Shown: in pieces, positions 24,040 to 35,770 of the stretch
How the letters are laid out: every line of letters begins with the position of its first letter
Numbering within the stretch: the stretch's first letter is position 1
NCBI GenBank assembly: GCA_949316235.1
Contig: OX438757.1
Coordinates: 7,806,657-7,870,656, forward strand
Direction: 5' to 3'
DNA: 64,000 bases
From: Oegoconia quadripuncta
Taxonomy: Eukaryota > Arthropoda > Insecta > Lepidoptera > Autostichidae
Made by a program: the position numbers and the translations under genes
The notes under the pieces: model-generated
What the model saw: only the letters and a program-made list of their open reading frames with translations
Databases searched by the model: none
Told to the model about the DNA's origin: nothing

Positions 24040-24300
24040 GATCCATGGCAGTGGGCCGGCCACATTTAATTTGTCTCAAAACCGATGGCCCTTGGAAAAA
24101 ACAAGTTCTGGAGCGGCAACAACGTCTCGGAAAACGTAGTATGGGACGCCCACCTGCTATTAGATGGTTGAATAATATCCTCAAGGCTCCTGGCAGTAGC
24201 TGGAAACGCACAACCGGGTAAGATCGGGTTGAGTGGCACGCCCTGGGAGAGGCCTATGTCCAGGAATGGAGTAAGATAGGATGATGATGATATCATAGAC
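24040..24300 (+). pseudogene. LINE reverse-transcriptase ORF C-terminus (RTE-like), broken
   Basis: One frame from 24084 reads DGPWKKQVLERQQ, then GKRSMGRPPAIRWLNNIL, an in-frame stop, then VEWHALGEAYVQEWSKIG and a stop. The order W..GHI, RxxGRPxxRW and LGEAYVQxW is the C-terminal tail of RTE-type LINE polyproteins. WQWAGHI at 24046 lies in a different frame, so there is at least one frameshift as well as the stop. It ends with a gatgatgat simple repeat, the usual RTE tail. The copy is 5'-truncated and inactive. A minus-strand ORF overlapping it is a shadow. Confidence 0.75.
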
Positions 24301-27000
24301 CACAATTTACTGTATGGTTTCCTTACAGGCAAGGAAAAGGCATATGACCAACCCCTTTTTTCCACGTCATTACTGCAGATCTTCTAGATGTGGGCAATCG
24401 CATACATGCCTGCTCAGTACGCGGATTAGGGCAAATTACCATGAAAACGAATGTTACACCTTGGGAAGAGACCATGATGCTTAGCCTCACTTCAATATTT
24501 TCTTTCCCATCACATCACAAAACTAGATGTCAAATGGGGATTCTGTCACCTTATCGCCTAATTAAAGGGCACTCACTCCTTGGGAAGAGGATTACATTTT
24601 GTTATATAGGGTACAAACAAAAGGTAATATTTCAATCAATTTGTTGCCACAAAGTCGAGTATCAAAACAACGAAGCCACATCTATAAAGCTTTCAATCTT
24701 GGGTCCAATTGCTCCTAGATGTTCATGCAACGCTTGACGATACAATAGGGATGCCACATGTACTTATATATATGGCGAGAATGTGTTTTAGCATGATGTT
24801 CGTCTGCCATAATTGGCTCATGGCGTTAATTGATTTATGTCATAGGTACATGCCATGTGTGAGGAATGTCTATGCAAAGGCTAGAGTAATAAAGGTTTTT
24901 ATGGCTAATAGAGGTTTAAATGACAAACTATAGGTAGGTTTGATCTACGAAAATAATGTAGGTAAGGAATTCAGCTTAGGTATAGTAAAATTTCGAAGCG
25001 TTTTTTCCAATTCTCTTTTGAGCTATTTGAACCCCTTAATCCTAATAACACCTTCGGCCGTCGACTATTTCCAAACTAAATGTGGGTCAAATTGCGAGTG
25101 GACATACAATCTTAGCAAAAGATAATATAAATTTGTCCAATGACGCACAAAGTTTATTGTCTGCAATAAAAGTGTGGTAGCCCTATTCTAACGGTGGCCC
25201 TAATTCGAAATGGATCGGCGGAACACATATGGCCTGAATTAATCACTTTATTGGCCACAATGGCCGGCGTAGATGACAATGTGAACGAGTGGGATGGCCG
25301 CAGGATTGGCCGGCACTCCATTACGATTAAATAGAGCGTGTGTTGGAACCAACCTTTGTTTAAAAACCATATGTAAACAGATACAGCATTACGTTGTACA
25401 CAAATATCCTTTTCTTCACTTTTATAATACGTCTAAAGGCTGCTTCTCTGTAATTGCCACTTTTATCATGTGGTATATCTTTTCCAGGATCTTTTCCATA
25501 ATCGATTTTCTATTTCTCCCATCATACATCAATGCACGCATTATTGTATACTGGTGTGAATGAGACCTAGTGAAATTACATAAAAAGGCACTCCTTCTTA
25601 GTGTTCAGAGTGATAACCTGTTTGTCATACCTTGCAACAAAAATATGAACCATAGTTTTGGAAAAATCGCCTGTGAGATTTCATAAGTGTTCCATTTTTT
25701 CCTAAGGTAAGGGGAATGCTAAAAACGTTACCGACCATCCAGTAAATAGGCCGCCTCAGTGCGGTTTCGGGTCCGGATAAATTCAGATGTTTTCCCTCGG
25801 GGAAAATACCTGACCGGATCTAAACTACTCAGATCATGGAGTGCCATGCTTGCATAATTTCACTCGGGTCCGTCAAGCCTTTGGGATATGATCGGGATAT
25901 AGACATACTGCAGTACCACCCTACATACTCATACATGTCTTTCCCCTTTACGACCATCAACAACAAGCAGCTATGGAAATTAACAATATTACAACCATAA
26001 CAATAATTGTGCATTTCGCGGCAAAGTAATAATAATAAAGCTTTTGATGTCAATTAACTATTTCGACGTTGGTATACCATCGGCCCCCGTCTTTTTAGTT
26101 TGTGATCTATTTGATACTTCACTGTTTCACTTCTTTGTTTTACAATTATAAATTGGAAGTAGATTTATAACCGGAATCTCGTTTTGACCTCGAGATTAAA
26201 GGCGAATTTAATTATTGCAGTGTATTTAAGTAAAAGAAAGGAATGGCGGTTAATCCGACAAGAGCGTAGCTCTTAAATTAGAAGAAGTGCATAAGTATAC
26301 TATGATTATTGTAATTGTACTGCACCTCAAAAAGGCGTAATATCTTGTGTGTGTGGACAAACATTAGTCTTTATCCGGACGTAGGTTTTGAGTTTGAGTG
26401 CGGTTTTTTTATGATAAAGACTAAACAAAGGGACAGGTTCTTAGCCATGTTTGATAAAAATCGGTAAAAAAATATCGAGGGTATTTTAAATTTTGATATG
26501 GGTATTTAGGATATTTCGGGGATAGTTTCTTAGCTCATTTTGATGGAAATCGGTTAAGCCGTTTAGAAGATATTTAGCTTTTTTCTCTAGGTCTAACAGT
26601 ACAGTACACAAATAAAATACAAATACACCTTATTGCTCAATAGAAAAGTTAATACAGTTTCCGAAAAGTGGTAGAATGTACAATTTGGCGACCTTATCAC
26701 TAAAAGCTATCTCTTCCATACAACCTTTGGGTATAAGGACAGTACATTTGAAATAGGTAGGTTGTGCGGTATTAAATAGGGATGCAGATACAAACTACGT
26801 GAATAGATTTCATATATTTACGTACACATACTTACATAAATCGATAAGACAAATATACCTACTTAAACATAACATCCATAGATGTTATTTTATACATATA
26901 TAAAATAGCAACAAAATACAAACGTAAATATATCGGTTTACCTGGATGATATAGTCACTTGTTCAAACCACGTTGTCGGGGGTTATCTAAATTTTCAATT
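24301..27000. other. No confirmed gene; unassigned DNA
   Basis: Several plus-strand ORFs of 60-115 codons (24390-25563) overlap one another in different frames and show no domain. 26230-26290 carries a fragment of repeat F (gacaagagcgtagctcttaa). 26530-26580 holds the gatggaaatcggttaagccg relic also seen at 6.1 kb. Confidence 0.35.
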
Positions 27001-27004
27001 TATA

Positions 27005-27354
27005 CAGGGTGAATTTGAATTTGTGTAATTCCCATTAACTTGTGACGCCACTCTTGATTACGCACAACTTTCCCCAAGGAACCAGCCGAATTCGACCAAA
27101 AAATTTCGATTACCTACCTACCCATAAACATTTTAAAACCACCTTTAGTATGGTAGTCCAACAATTTTAGGTTGACGACTCCACTCCTGATGACTATAGC
27201 CGAATTTAGCCGAAAATTGTTGGAATTCCACACTAAAGGTGGTTTCAAAATGGTTTACTTTGTATGGGTAATCCAGGTAATCCAGGCCATGGTTCCTTCC
27301 TTGGGAAAAAGTCGTTTGTAATCAAGAGTGGCGAAAGAATTCAAATTCACTCTG
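27005..27354. mobile_element. MITE family M27, copy 1
   Basis: The left end is cagggtgaatttgaattt and the right end is its near inverse (aaattcaaattcactctg), with TA at 27003-27004 and 27355-27356. The arms continue inward with gccactcttgattac and ccaaggaacc on both sides and an inner inverted pair (aaaccacctttagt). The TA duplication suggests Tc1/mariner mobilisation. The longer relative is at 36497-37077. No ORF of note. Confidence 0.75.
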
Positions 27355-27356
27355 TA

Positions 27357-29908
27357 GGTATTTCATTTTCATATAGCTATTTCCGTACAAGATGGAAGTG
27401 ACAGAAATTGCGACACACTAAAAGCTCGTTTAGTATCAACCCTGTAAAGTGCTGCGAAATGCATAATTGTAACCTTATACCGACTACTCATACACACAGT
27501 AACAAAACCACTATTTAAAGACTATTTCTAATGAAGAGCAAAGCCCATGCCATTTAGGTATACCACACACAGATAAAGTCGACGCTTTGTAGTAGAAAGC
27601 ATGGTTTCGTTTTAGATTGCAAATATTTTTATTGTAAACTCAATAGTCCATAGGACTTTTGGCCTATTTTTTCATATTTATGTTTTTGGTGCGATACGAG
27701 ATGAGATACATCTTCAGTTACTTATTATAATTGTTAAAAATCAGTGAGCTATGTAACGACGTTGCAGCTGTAGTGGAGGAAAAGGTTTGCTCGCACTATC
27801 TTCACCGACTCATAGCAAATAACAAGAGTATAGAAAAAACTTCAGTAAAACAATAAAAGTATACAGATTTTCGATAACTACTTCTGGGAGAGGAAGTTTG
27901 TCCAATTCATAGAATTAGCAGTTTAAAAACAACGCAGAAAAATTGGCTGCAGCACGTTTTTCCTCGTACGCGTACGAAGTAAATAACAAGCACTCATGAA
28001 ACAAAGATATACATACATATAATTCATAGACTATGATAGATTATGTAATAGCCAAGTACAGTCGGCGCACTGACCTCATAATGCAGCTAGCAACAGACTG
28101 ACTCATCTCAGGCTAGTTACCTAGAGACGGGCCGAGCTCGCGGATCGTTTCTTTTTATAACCACGTTAATGTTGGTAGGATGATTGAAATTCAGTAACTT
28201 TGGTGAAGTAGCGAGGGAACGTAAAGAAAGCTCCTTCAAAGTTGGCATATTTTTCGAAGTAGGTAAAAAACTCCCTGTTCACTCTGGATTGTAGTACTTA
28301 CTGACCCAAATATAGGCTACTTTCATTTAGATTTAAAACGCATACCAAAATAACAATGCAAGAATATTTTTACAATAGAATATGAATACTGAAACTCAAC
28401 ATTCGACAAATTGTCCGCGTTCTGGTTGTGATGTATTAATTCTGTGTTCTGGAGCGGCGGAGTGTGAGTTTAGTTTCGACTTAACTTTACTACCGCGTTC
28501 ACATATACGTGACGATTTGTATGAAGAAATGTGCAGCGCCTCTAGCAGATAGTTTGCAAAACGATTTTTTTCATAGATACTTTTTGCGTAAACGCGAACG
28601 CGATGGTAAAGTTAAAAACGAGACAAAACTCACACTTCGCACACTGGTGACAAATTTCACTCTTTATGACGAAATTTTTCATCACATTCTGGCGCAATTA
28701 TCATCAATAGCACACCGAATAACCGTCTTCAGCGCCAAAATGATCTGTGGATTAGTATAAACTTTCCCTATTAAAAGTCCCCACGAAATGTTAAATCGCA
28801 GCCTAGTACGTGGCCGAATATGCATACACATTGAAAAGAACAACGCCACAAAATTGCATTTAGAGAATAAAAAACTTAAAGTTTCAAGATTGCGTGACCG
28901 TCAGCAATATGTACAGTACAATTTCGAAAGAAAAATATTGATCGTGATAAAGAAAATTCAACTTTTCAACACCATTAACAGAGCGTGATTTGGTGAAATT
29001 GTTGAAACTTGGCTCAACGCAAAGTTCAGTTTATTTTCATTGTTTGATATGTTGAGTGTTCTAAAATATCTTCATCACAGGAGGTGGTTGCATGAAACAG
29101 TATAATTAACAACTTATTGACAAAACTGAAACGAATATACCTACCTAGTTGTTTTGATGGAAATTCGGCGGCGTTAAATTTAACTTTTCTTAACATTTGC
29201 AACAATTTGTATATTTTGAGCTTTAGTCTATTTTAAAGACAGAGTATTGTGCAGTAAAATTCAGTGACTGTACAAGTAAAGGGAACTGTCAATATAAGCG
29301 TATGACTGAGCTTCACGTGACAGTACATGACGTAGAAACACTGACAGAAATGAAGAAAGAACACCATCCATTATCTTTCACTTATAATTGAAGGCTCGGA
29401 CATAACGTGTAAAGAGATTGCAGATTCTTGAGAGTCCCACATTAATGCTCATAATGCTCTATCTAAGCAGTTATACTCATGGACGCTTTTTGCCGTGTGG
29501 GTGTCGTAAAAAAACAAATTGCAACTTACTTAAGCGATTCCTTATTAGCACCTAGTATGGTGAAAATGAATTTATGTAGGTAAGTACTTTGTTTAAGTGT
29601 TCTGTAGGAAGCATTTGAGCACAGCGTAATGATAGTGTCATCCTCCAATAGGAAGAATTCACAGAAAAGTGTCGGATCGCGGGCATATATTTCATCCATC
29701 ATATTACGGAACGTAAAAAAAAATCTCCGCCAATGTATAAGCATGGAGAGTAGCACACAGCAATATTAAACCAGTATCAGTAGGTAACTGTGAAATTTTA
29801 CAAAGGGATAAGAGCAAAAAAACTTAAAATTCGATTTCGTTAGGCAACTGCTCCAGCCCGCAAACGAAATCTTTGGCACTAGCACGTTTAATCGACGCGG
29901 TACCGGCA
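27357..29908. other. No confirmed gene
   Basis: 28060-28150 and 28440-28520 are locally less AT-rich. The neighbouring plus-strand ORFs (28509-28760 and 28788-28988) and the minus ORF 29526-29756 carry no recognised domain. They may be chance ORFs. Confidence 0.3.
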
Positions 29909-29982
29909 CAGAATATGTCAGTTTCTACTACATATACCTACTCAGGTGAGTAGGTATATGTAGTAGAAACTGACATATTCTG
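29909..29982. repeat. Perfect hairpin, 36-bp arms, 2-base spacer
   Basis: Arms at 29909-29944 and 29947-29982 are exact reverse complements around a central gg. The left arm starts cagaatatgtcagtttctac and the right arm ends gtagaaactgacatattctg. With so small a loop the DNA could extrude as a cruciform and a transcript would be a hairpin. It contains no ORF and no recognised transposon end. The gtagaaac core also occurs in the hairpin at 23173. Confidence 0.9.
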
Positions 29983-30980
29983 CATAGGTATGCAACGAGT
30001 AGTTGTGGTTTTAGTTGTAATAGCGTGAGATTGTACACCTTGCCTCAGCTATACATAGATATCCCTGTTACCCCGCACCCCTCGCATGGTTAAATACCCT
30101 TCGAAACTCGAGACTTGAGTAATTGTTGGAGAAAAAGGTCGGATTGTTCTTTTTAAGCTGTGGCTAGGATTGGTGAAAACGGACATTGGACCTGCACCCT
30201 TATTTTCAATAAATTCAAGCCGTATGTACTGTAACGCCAACTTCTTCGCCTTTGGTCAAATTTGAAAATATAAGCCTTGCATTGGTCGAATTTGGTGGTG
30301 AAACAATTCATTCCCATTGAAGTTCCAATAACCAGTAATGGACCTATCGTTGTGGAGATTTTGAACGAGGTCTTTGTCCAGCAGTGGACGTCTTTCGACT
30401 GATATGATGATGATGAATCCAGTCATGATGCTGTTCCCCCGCATTTCTAAGCTAATTTGGTCAGGCGAAGTATTAATTTATGCTCCAGAAAATAGCCCTA
30501 AAAAGCCCACTTGCCTTATTGTCGCCCTTAATATGGGGCTAAAATACATAAGTTGGAAAGCCTGGATCAACTGTCGATCGAAGGTCGATCAATCGTTGGT
30601 TGATTTATATTTAATACCTATAATATAGATAATACATGCAGTGAGATTGAGTAGGTACCTACATACATAGTGACACAATAATACTTAAGTCAGTATCGGT
30701 GTCAATCACGGTCAAAAATTGAAGCAAAAAGCTACACTGTTATATTAGATCACAAAAAGTAATGAATTTCAATTAACTGTATGCCGATTTGTTCGATACT
30801 GCGAAGATAGCGGTGGAATTTAAAAAATAATACAAATATTTGAAGATATACACTTACTACTTATTACAATGCGCAGTAGTGGCGTGTGTGAATGGGAATT
30901 ACTAAGGAACTTACTAGAGAACGGGAAATAGGAAAAGCGCTGGTCGGAAAATGAATCCTCACAAAGAAGTCAGGTACACT
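29983..30980. other. No gene; LINE 3' end at 30330-30417
   Basis: On the plus strand, ggtctttgtccagcagtgga, then cgtctttcgactgatatgat, then gatgatga is an RTE-type LINE 3' end with a (gat) tail, like 42.2 kb. The rest is unassigned. Confidence 0.45.
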
Positions 30981-31677
30981 TAGGGTTGCCAGACGGGAAG
31001 ACTAAAATGTCTGGGCAAAATTTTAAAATGTCGGGATTTTAGGATTGTTGTCGGGACAAATAAATGTTATGAATCAAAACGTTAAAACGTTACGTAGGTA
31101 AATTGCATTGGTTAGCTTTTATTAAATTTCTCACTTTGGTATACAAATTATTTAGCAGGCTAAACACGCTAACACAATATGGTATAGCTTGCGAATCACA
31201 ACACAAATGATATATTTTTTTTGCATTAATTAAGCGGTAAGCAGAGCGACGGTAGCTCAGCGGTTAAGACGCGGTCTCCCAATTTGGAAGGTCCGGGTTC
31301 GTTCCCCAGGCAGACCATGTGCCAATGAATGTTTAAATTTAATTTAATACTTATGTACATTTACTCAACTGCTCTTAAACGGTGAAGGAAAACAACGAGA
31401 GGAAACCTGCATGCCTGAGAAATAAAAATTCAAAGGCAAGTGAAGTCCCCAACCCGTATTGGGCCAGCGTGGTGGACTATGGCCCATACTCCTTCATTAT
31501 ACGAGGGATAGCCTATATCCCTGCAGTGGGGTGTTTACGGGCTGAGAATGTAAAATTTCTGTTTTATTAAGAATTTCACGAGAAGCTCGTCGGGACATTT
31601 TGTACTATGTCGGAAGTGTGGACATCATATGAAATGTCGGGACAATCCAGACGAATTCCGAATATCTGATAACCCTA
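30981..31677. mobile_element. hAT-like element with nested SINE
   Basis: The left end tagggttgccaga and the right end tctgataaccct(a) are imperfect inverted repeats. The 8-bp flanks ggtacact and gatacagt agree at 6 of 8 positions, fitting a decayed hAT target-site duplication. Inward, both sides carry aaaatgtc and cgggaca motifs. SINE C copy 1 (31244-31550) sits inside. No transposase remains. Confidence 0.5.
31244..31550 (+). repeat. tRNA-derived SINE, family C, copy 1
   Basis: The head gcgacggtagctcagcggtt carries the A box and ggtccgggttcgttcc the B box. The body includes ctcttaaacggtgaaggaaa and attgggccagcgtggtgg. The end tatccctgcagtggggtgtt, then tacgggctga is shared with RTE-like LINE tails, presumably the priming partner (inference). 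The second copy at 32129 is in the same orientation. Confidence 0.8.
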
Positions 31678-32059
31678 GATACAGTCGACAGCACGACGAC
31701 CGTATCAGTACACTTGTGTATGTGACCGCGCGACGCTACCGGAAATGTCAACGCAGTGAGACCACTACTGCCCCCGTAGCATGACATCGTATCGCGACGT
31801 AGGTGTGAGAGTGGGATAGTTGTATATTTCATCCAAGCGAATGAGCAGGACAAATATTATCTCGCAGGACATAAACGTTTATTGCGTCTCATACTACTAG
31901 TGCTGGAAGTGTTAAAGCCGTTGTGCGACCGCGTGTGCCTATCAACTTATGAGTTTCCACTCGCAATTATTGCCGTTTAAAATTCAATGAGAAAAGGAGG
32001 GAAAAAGGAGGCAGTCTGAGACCTGAAGAAGGACATGGATGGGCTACATTTCTAAAAAG

Positions 32060-32113
32060 GTCGATCCGGGATAAAGTAATTCCAAGCGGGCGAAGCCGCG
32101 GGCGAAAAGCTAA
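32060..32113 (+). repeat. Helitron 3' end (CTAA)
   Basis: cgggataaagtaattccaag, then cgggcgaagccgcgggcg, then aaaagctaa is a Lep1-like hairpin plus CTRR terminus, followed by T. Only the extreme 3' end is recognisable. Confidence 0.5.
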
Positions 32114-32128
32114 TATTTTGTACTCAAG

Positions 32129-32437
32129 GAGCGACGGTGGCTCAGCGGTTAGGACGCGGTCTACCGATTTGGGAGGTCCGGTCTTCGATTCGCAGGCAGG
32201 CCATGTACCAATGAGTTTTTAATTTTAATTACCTATGTGCCTTTATCCGACTGCTCTTAAACGGTGAAGGAAAACATCGTGAGGAAACCTGCGTGTCTGA
32301 GAAATAAAACTTCAAAGGCATATGAAGTCACCGACCCGCATTGGGCCAGCGTGGTGGATTATGTTCCATTCTCTCTCATATACGAGGGAAGGCCTATATA
32401 TCCCTGCAGTGGGATGTTTACGGGCTGATGATGATAG
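32129..32437 (+). repeat. tRNA-derived SINE, family C, copy 2
   Basis: Starts gagcgacggtggctcagcgg and ends ccctgcagtgggatgtttac, then gggctgatgatgat. It aligns over its full length with copy 1, with scattered substitutions. The (gat) tail is typical for SINEs that borrow RTE machinery. The ORFs on both strands here are shadows. Confidence 0.8.
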
Positions 32438-32766
32438 GTACTCGTACCGCATCTTTTTCCTTGACAACAACGGGTATGGATATGGATGGATTTGGATGGT
32501 ATGGATAAGGGCAGTACAATCGAGAAGAAAGGTACAATATAGGTCGAAAATGATAACCTTGAAGTCGGTCAACACGATAAAATGAAACGACGCCGCTACA
32601 AATACGGAAGTTAATATCTCTCGCCGTTTTTCTTCGCGATATAAAAATGTTAGTGGCTTTTTGTAAGCCTGTTCCCGTTTTCCTAAAATATTCCTCTTTA
32701 TGTGTTTCTCGTATTAGTCGCGCGGGTTTGCGAGATGCTGGTTCCGTACAGTTTACTGACGACATA

Positions 32767-32911
32767 TTTTGGTGTAGTGGTTACAAAACCAAAATGTATT
32801 CGTGTATTATATCAACAATCTAGTATACATAATATAAGCCTAGTTGCTTAGTGTGAAACTAGATGGCGCTGTGCGTATGGCCAAGGATATTTATTTATTT
32901 AGATATTTTAG
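32767..32911 (+). repeat. SINE family B, internally deleted
   Basis: Part of the head (ttggtgtagtggttacaaaa) is joined directly to the family B tail (agcctagttgcttagtgtga, aactagatggcgctgtg), ending atatttatttattt. Compare 49024 and 60673. Confidence 0.6.
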
Positions 32912-33040
32912 AGTGTATAGCAGATTACTGTAAAACTTATTGACAAAGTTAATAATGTAGTTAATAACTTTATGTATTAAATACCGTAATAGGTACATTT
33001 AACTATATTAAATTCCCAAAGACTATAGTACTATTTTCTA

Positions 33041-33302
33041 TAAATAAAATAAATAAATATTTCGAACATTTACATCAATCATCTAGTCCCAAACTAAGCA
33101 AAGCTTGTACTATGGATACTAGATAACGGATAAACATACTTAAATATTTATATAAACATCTATGACTCGGGAATAAATAATCGTTTTCATCATACATTTA
33201 CATACATACATCATACATACATAAACATTTACCCGGAGATTCGAACCCGCAACCGTTGGTTTCGCTGACACGGTCACTATCCACTACACCAATCGGTCGA
33301 CT
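33041..33302 (-). repeat. tRNA-derived SINE, family A
   Basis: Read on the minus strand: cgaccgattggtgtagtgga, then accaacggttgcgggttcga, then the body with ctcgggtcatag-type and tatccatagtacaagctttg blocks, ending in (aaat). It carries a small gtatgatg expansion near 33190-33225. Same family as 1240 and 37201. Confidence 0.75.
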
Positions 33303-33700
33303 CGGACTATGCCTGTCGTCATCATCATCGTGCCCCTCGGAGAGACACTCGACTCTAACAAAAAAATAGCACTTTAAAGCTTAATACTTAAACGGATCCC
33401 TAAATCCAACGACAGAATGTGGTACAAAAATAAAAGAAAATTAATCCCCACTTTACGTGTAGGGGTACACTACAAAATATATATATATTCTGGTAATCGC
33501 CAAATAAAATTATTGCACCACCTTTTCTATTAATGAAACAACTATCACTACCTAAATCGACATTCATTGTCGAAACGCGGTGCAAAACGGTCTAGGATAA
33601 AATATATTTAAGAATATAAATTCAAATAAGTCCAGTGTCAATATGATTTATTTTTAATTTTAAACAATTTTCCTGCATGAAGTTTACATACACTTTAATA

Positions 33701-33855
33701 GACTACGGGCAAACGAAGTTGCCCTTAGTACTACCGAGAGGACTACGGGCAATTTGATTTGCCAGTGGTCCGATTGATAGAACCACAGGCAAAAACAATT
33801 TCCCATGGATCGACCAGTAGTACTCGGCGATCGGACCACGAGCAATAAACGTTTT
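33701..33855. repeat. Tandem array of short hairpins, 40-53 bp spacing
   Basis: Four related modules start at about 33701, 33741, 33781 and 33834. Each begins ctacgggcaa, ccacaggcaa or ccacgagcaa. The first is followed after about 8 bases by ttgccc, giving a short stem, and the later ones are decayed. Between modules are agtactaccgag and gtagtactcggcgatc blocks. No ORF; class unknown. Confidence 0.55.
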
Positions 33856-33917
33856 ATTTTACCACTGTGTCAGCGTGATTAATATGTATACCCATGCCAA
33901 ATTACAACTTTCTAGTA

Positions 33918-34100
33918 ACTAAGAGCTAAGCCTCGGACAGACAGACGAACATGGCCAAGCTATAAGGGTTCCTTGTTGACTAGGGAACGCAAAAAGGACC
34001 TATGTTTTATTTCTTTCTTTCCTTATTTGATTGAAAAATTAGGTCTTGACGGACAGACGATTAACAAACCTACCCATAAATAAGGGTTCACTTTTCCAAT
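33918..34100. repeat. (GACA)-bearing dispersed repeat, two partial copies
   Basis: cggacagacagacgaacatg with ctataagggttcc at 33937-33973, and acggacagacgattaac with ataagggttcac at 34048-34095. Lepidopteran MITEs carrying short GTCY-type microsatellites are known, and this looks like a decayed pair. Confidence 0.4.
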
Positions 34101-34562
34101 TGTAACGTAGAACGCTAAAAATGAATATTAATAACACCATTTACCATATGCAGCTTATTAAGGTTAACGAACATGACGCCGGCAATTGTTGCGACATTGA
34201 ATGTGATACTGAGCACGATGCATTTCAGTGGGACCTAAATAGAATCCAATGAGGGTTTTGTGTAAAGTGAAAGTGGAAGTAATATCGGAATGGGCAATGA
34301 CGGACATTTAAATCTCACTTTAATAAAAATCACTTTTTACTCACACGTGCAACGTTCTTAAGCAACTAAGTATACTAAATATGCAAATGAAAAGAAGTGG
34401 GTCAAGCCACTTTCAAACGAGACGTGGCCCAGACAAAGTGCAACTCCACCGATCGGTGTAATAAGTGCAGTAGATACTGATACCTGATTCATATAAAGTC
34501 TTAACTAAAGATCAGACAATATTTACACATACTTACAATAGGTACAAGATATACATATATTA

Positions 34563-34810
34563 TGTCGCAGGCAGATCGTTGAATTAGTCATTTCATGAAA
34601 TGCCTAGGCGGCTCGTTATGTATGGCGGATTTTTCCTACATTTTTGGAAACTGAGCTAACTGCGTAATAGGGTTCCTCGGTACAAACAATCTAACACAAT
34701 CTAACCGACCCGCTCTGAGCACCGCAAATTCCAATAATGTAAAAATATCATACATAACGAGCCGCCTAGGCATTTCATAAAATGGCTAATTCCGTGATCA
34801 GCCTGCGACA
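34563..34810. mobile_element. MITE family M34
   Basis: About 60-bp inverted repeats start tgtcgcaggc and end gcctgcgaca, with TA at 34561-34562 and 34811-34812. Both arms contain tgaaatgcctaggcggctcg. The arms differ by a few substitutions. Degenerate relatives lie at 60457-60640 and about 44890-44990. The TA site suggests Tc1/mariner mobilisation. The minus-strand ORF spanning its right half is not a gene. Confidence 0.8.
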
Positions 34811-34860
34811 TATAAGACACGCACAACCTTAAGACCATTTGACGTGAATAAGTCTGATAA

Positions 34861-35500
34861 TTTTTTATGCACAACGGGTAGCACTTGGTCTCAACCTGCT
34901 GTTGAGGAGGCCGAAGGTGGAAGCGCGCTAACCTGGAATCATAAACTAACTTGGACACCTGGCTATCTTATCTCTAACATCCAGTACACAACAATGCTAT
35001 CAACATTGCTGCTTGGCGGCAGATCATCTTAAAGTTGACTTTTGCTTGTAGACGAGTTATTGATTGGACATTCTATAATAATACTGGCAGGTCAAACTAT
35101 AAATATGTTTTAGTTCAACTATTCATAGTCAAGGAACACTGGTTCGGCTGAATAAGAACCGTGTCGTCAAAGAGCTAAGCATAATTTGAGTACATTTGGG
35201 TGTGTTACTTAGTTTAGAAAGGTAACATGTGCTTGCTAAGTGTCAATTTGAGGTATTTGAAAACTGACGAACCTCTTCATTCCGCGACTGCACCTACGTG
35301 CTTTACGCGTACAAAGTTTCATTAGAATCGGTCTATTCATTTCGAAAAATTAGGACTTGAAAATCCTCTTCATCCTCTTAAAAATGTGCTACCAACCAAA
35401 CAGAGTCAAAGATGTAAGTATACACCGTTGGAAATGGAACCCGCGACCTCCGTTTTGTAAATCTTTTGTTGTTTACATTGAGCCACGGGTGCGGGTCCAG
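34861..35500 (-). repeat. SINE family D split by a MITE
   Basis: 34861-35025 is the 3' half (ttttttatgcacaacgggta through gcttggcggcagat) and 35383-35500 the 5' half (gtgctaccaaccaaacagag through ttgagccacgg). Together they reproduce the order of the intact 17308 copy; the intervening 350 bp belong to another element. The insertion is therefore younger than this SINE. Confidence 0.65.
35026..35382 (+). mobile_element. MITE M8 copy and flank, nested in SINE D
   Basis: cttaaagttgacttttgctt through gaacctcttcattccgcgac matches the MITE at 8143-8421 with only the right terminal repeat kept. The left repeat is missing. The last ~90 bp (35293-35382) are not in the 8-kb copy and include a ttcattagaatcggtc-type relic. 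Confidence 0.6.
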
Positions 35501-35639
35501 TATAATGGTATTGGTATGGTTGCCATTTAGAATTATGAAATTTCTGATAAAGATCAGGGTGGTCAGAGACATCCCATATATAACGCTTGGGTGCTCCAAG
35601 CATGAAAAGTTTAACGCATGTAACAACATTTATACAAGT

Positions 35640-35770
35640 GCACACGTGACAAAGGTAAGCCAATCGCCGTTAGAAGGTGCAAGTCTGTAGACGTTTTTCT
35701 TGGAAAGTCCCTTAGTCGCCTTTTACGACACCTATGTAAACAGATTGGTTCTATTCTTCTTACGTGCCGA
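35640..35770 (-). repeat. Dispersed repeat G
   Basis: cacacgtgacaaag, then gttagaaggtgcaagtctgt, then agtcgccttttacgacacct. It matches 13815-13925 and the opposite-orientation piece at 56000-56340. The frame-free gtcgccttttacgac block is a common part of lepidopteran retroelements; the class is not certain. Confidence 0.45.

Noticed and set aside
24390..25563. Series of plus ORFs (115, 74, 61, 89 codons)
   Set aside because: They lie in different frames without splice-like joins and show no conserved domain. Could be an old decayed element, but I cannot support that.
34701..34958. 85-codon minus ORF
   Set aside because: Spans the right arm of MITE M34 and the adjacent SINE D tail.
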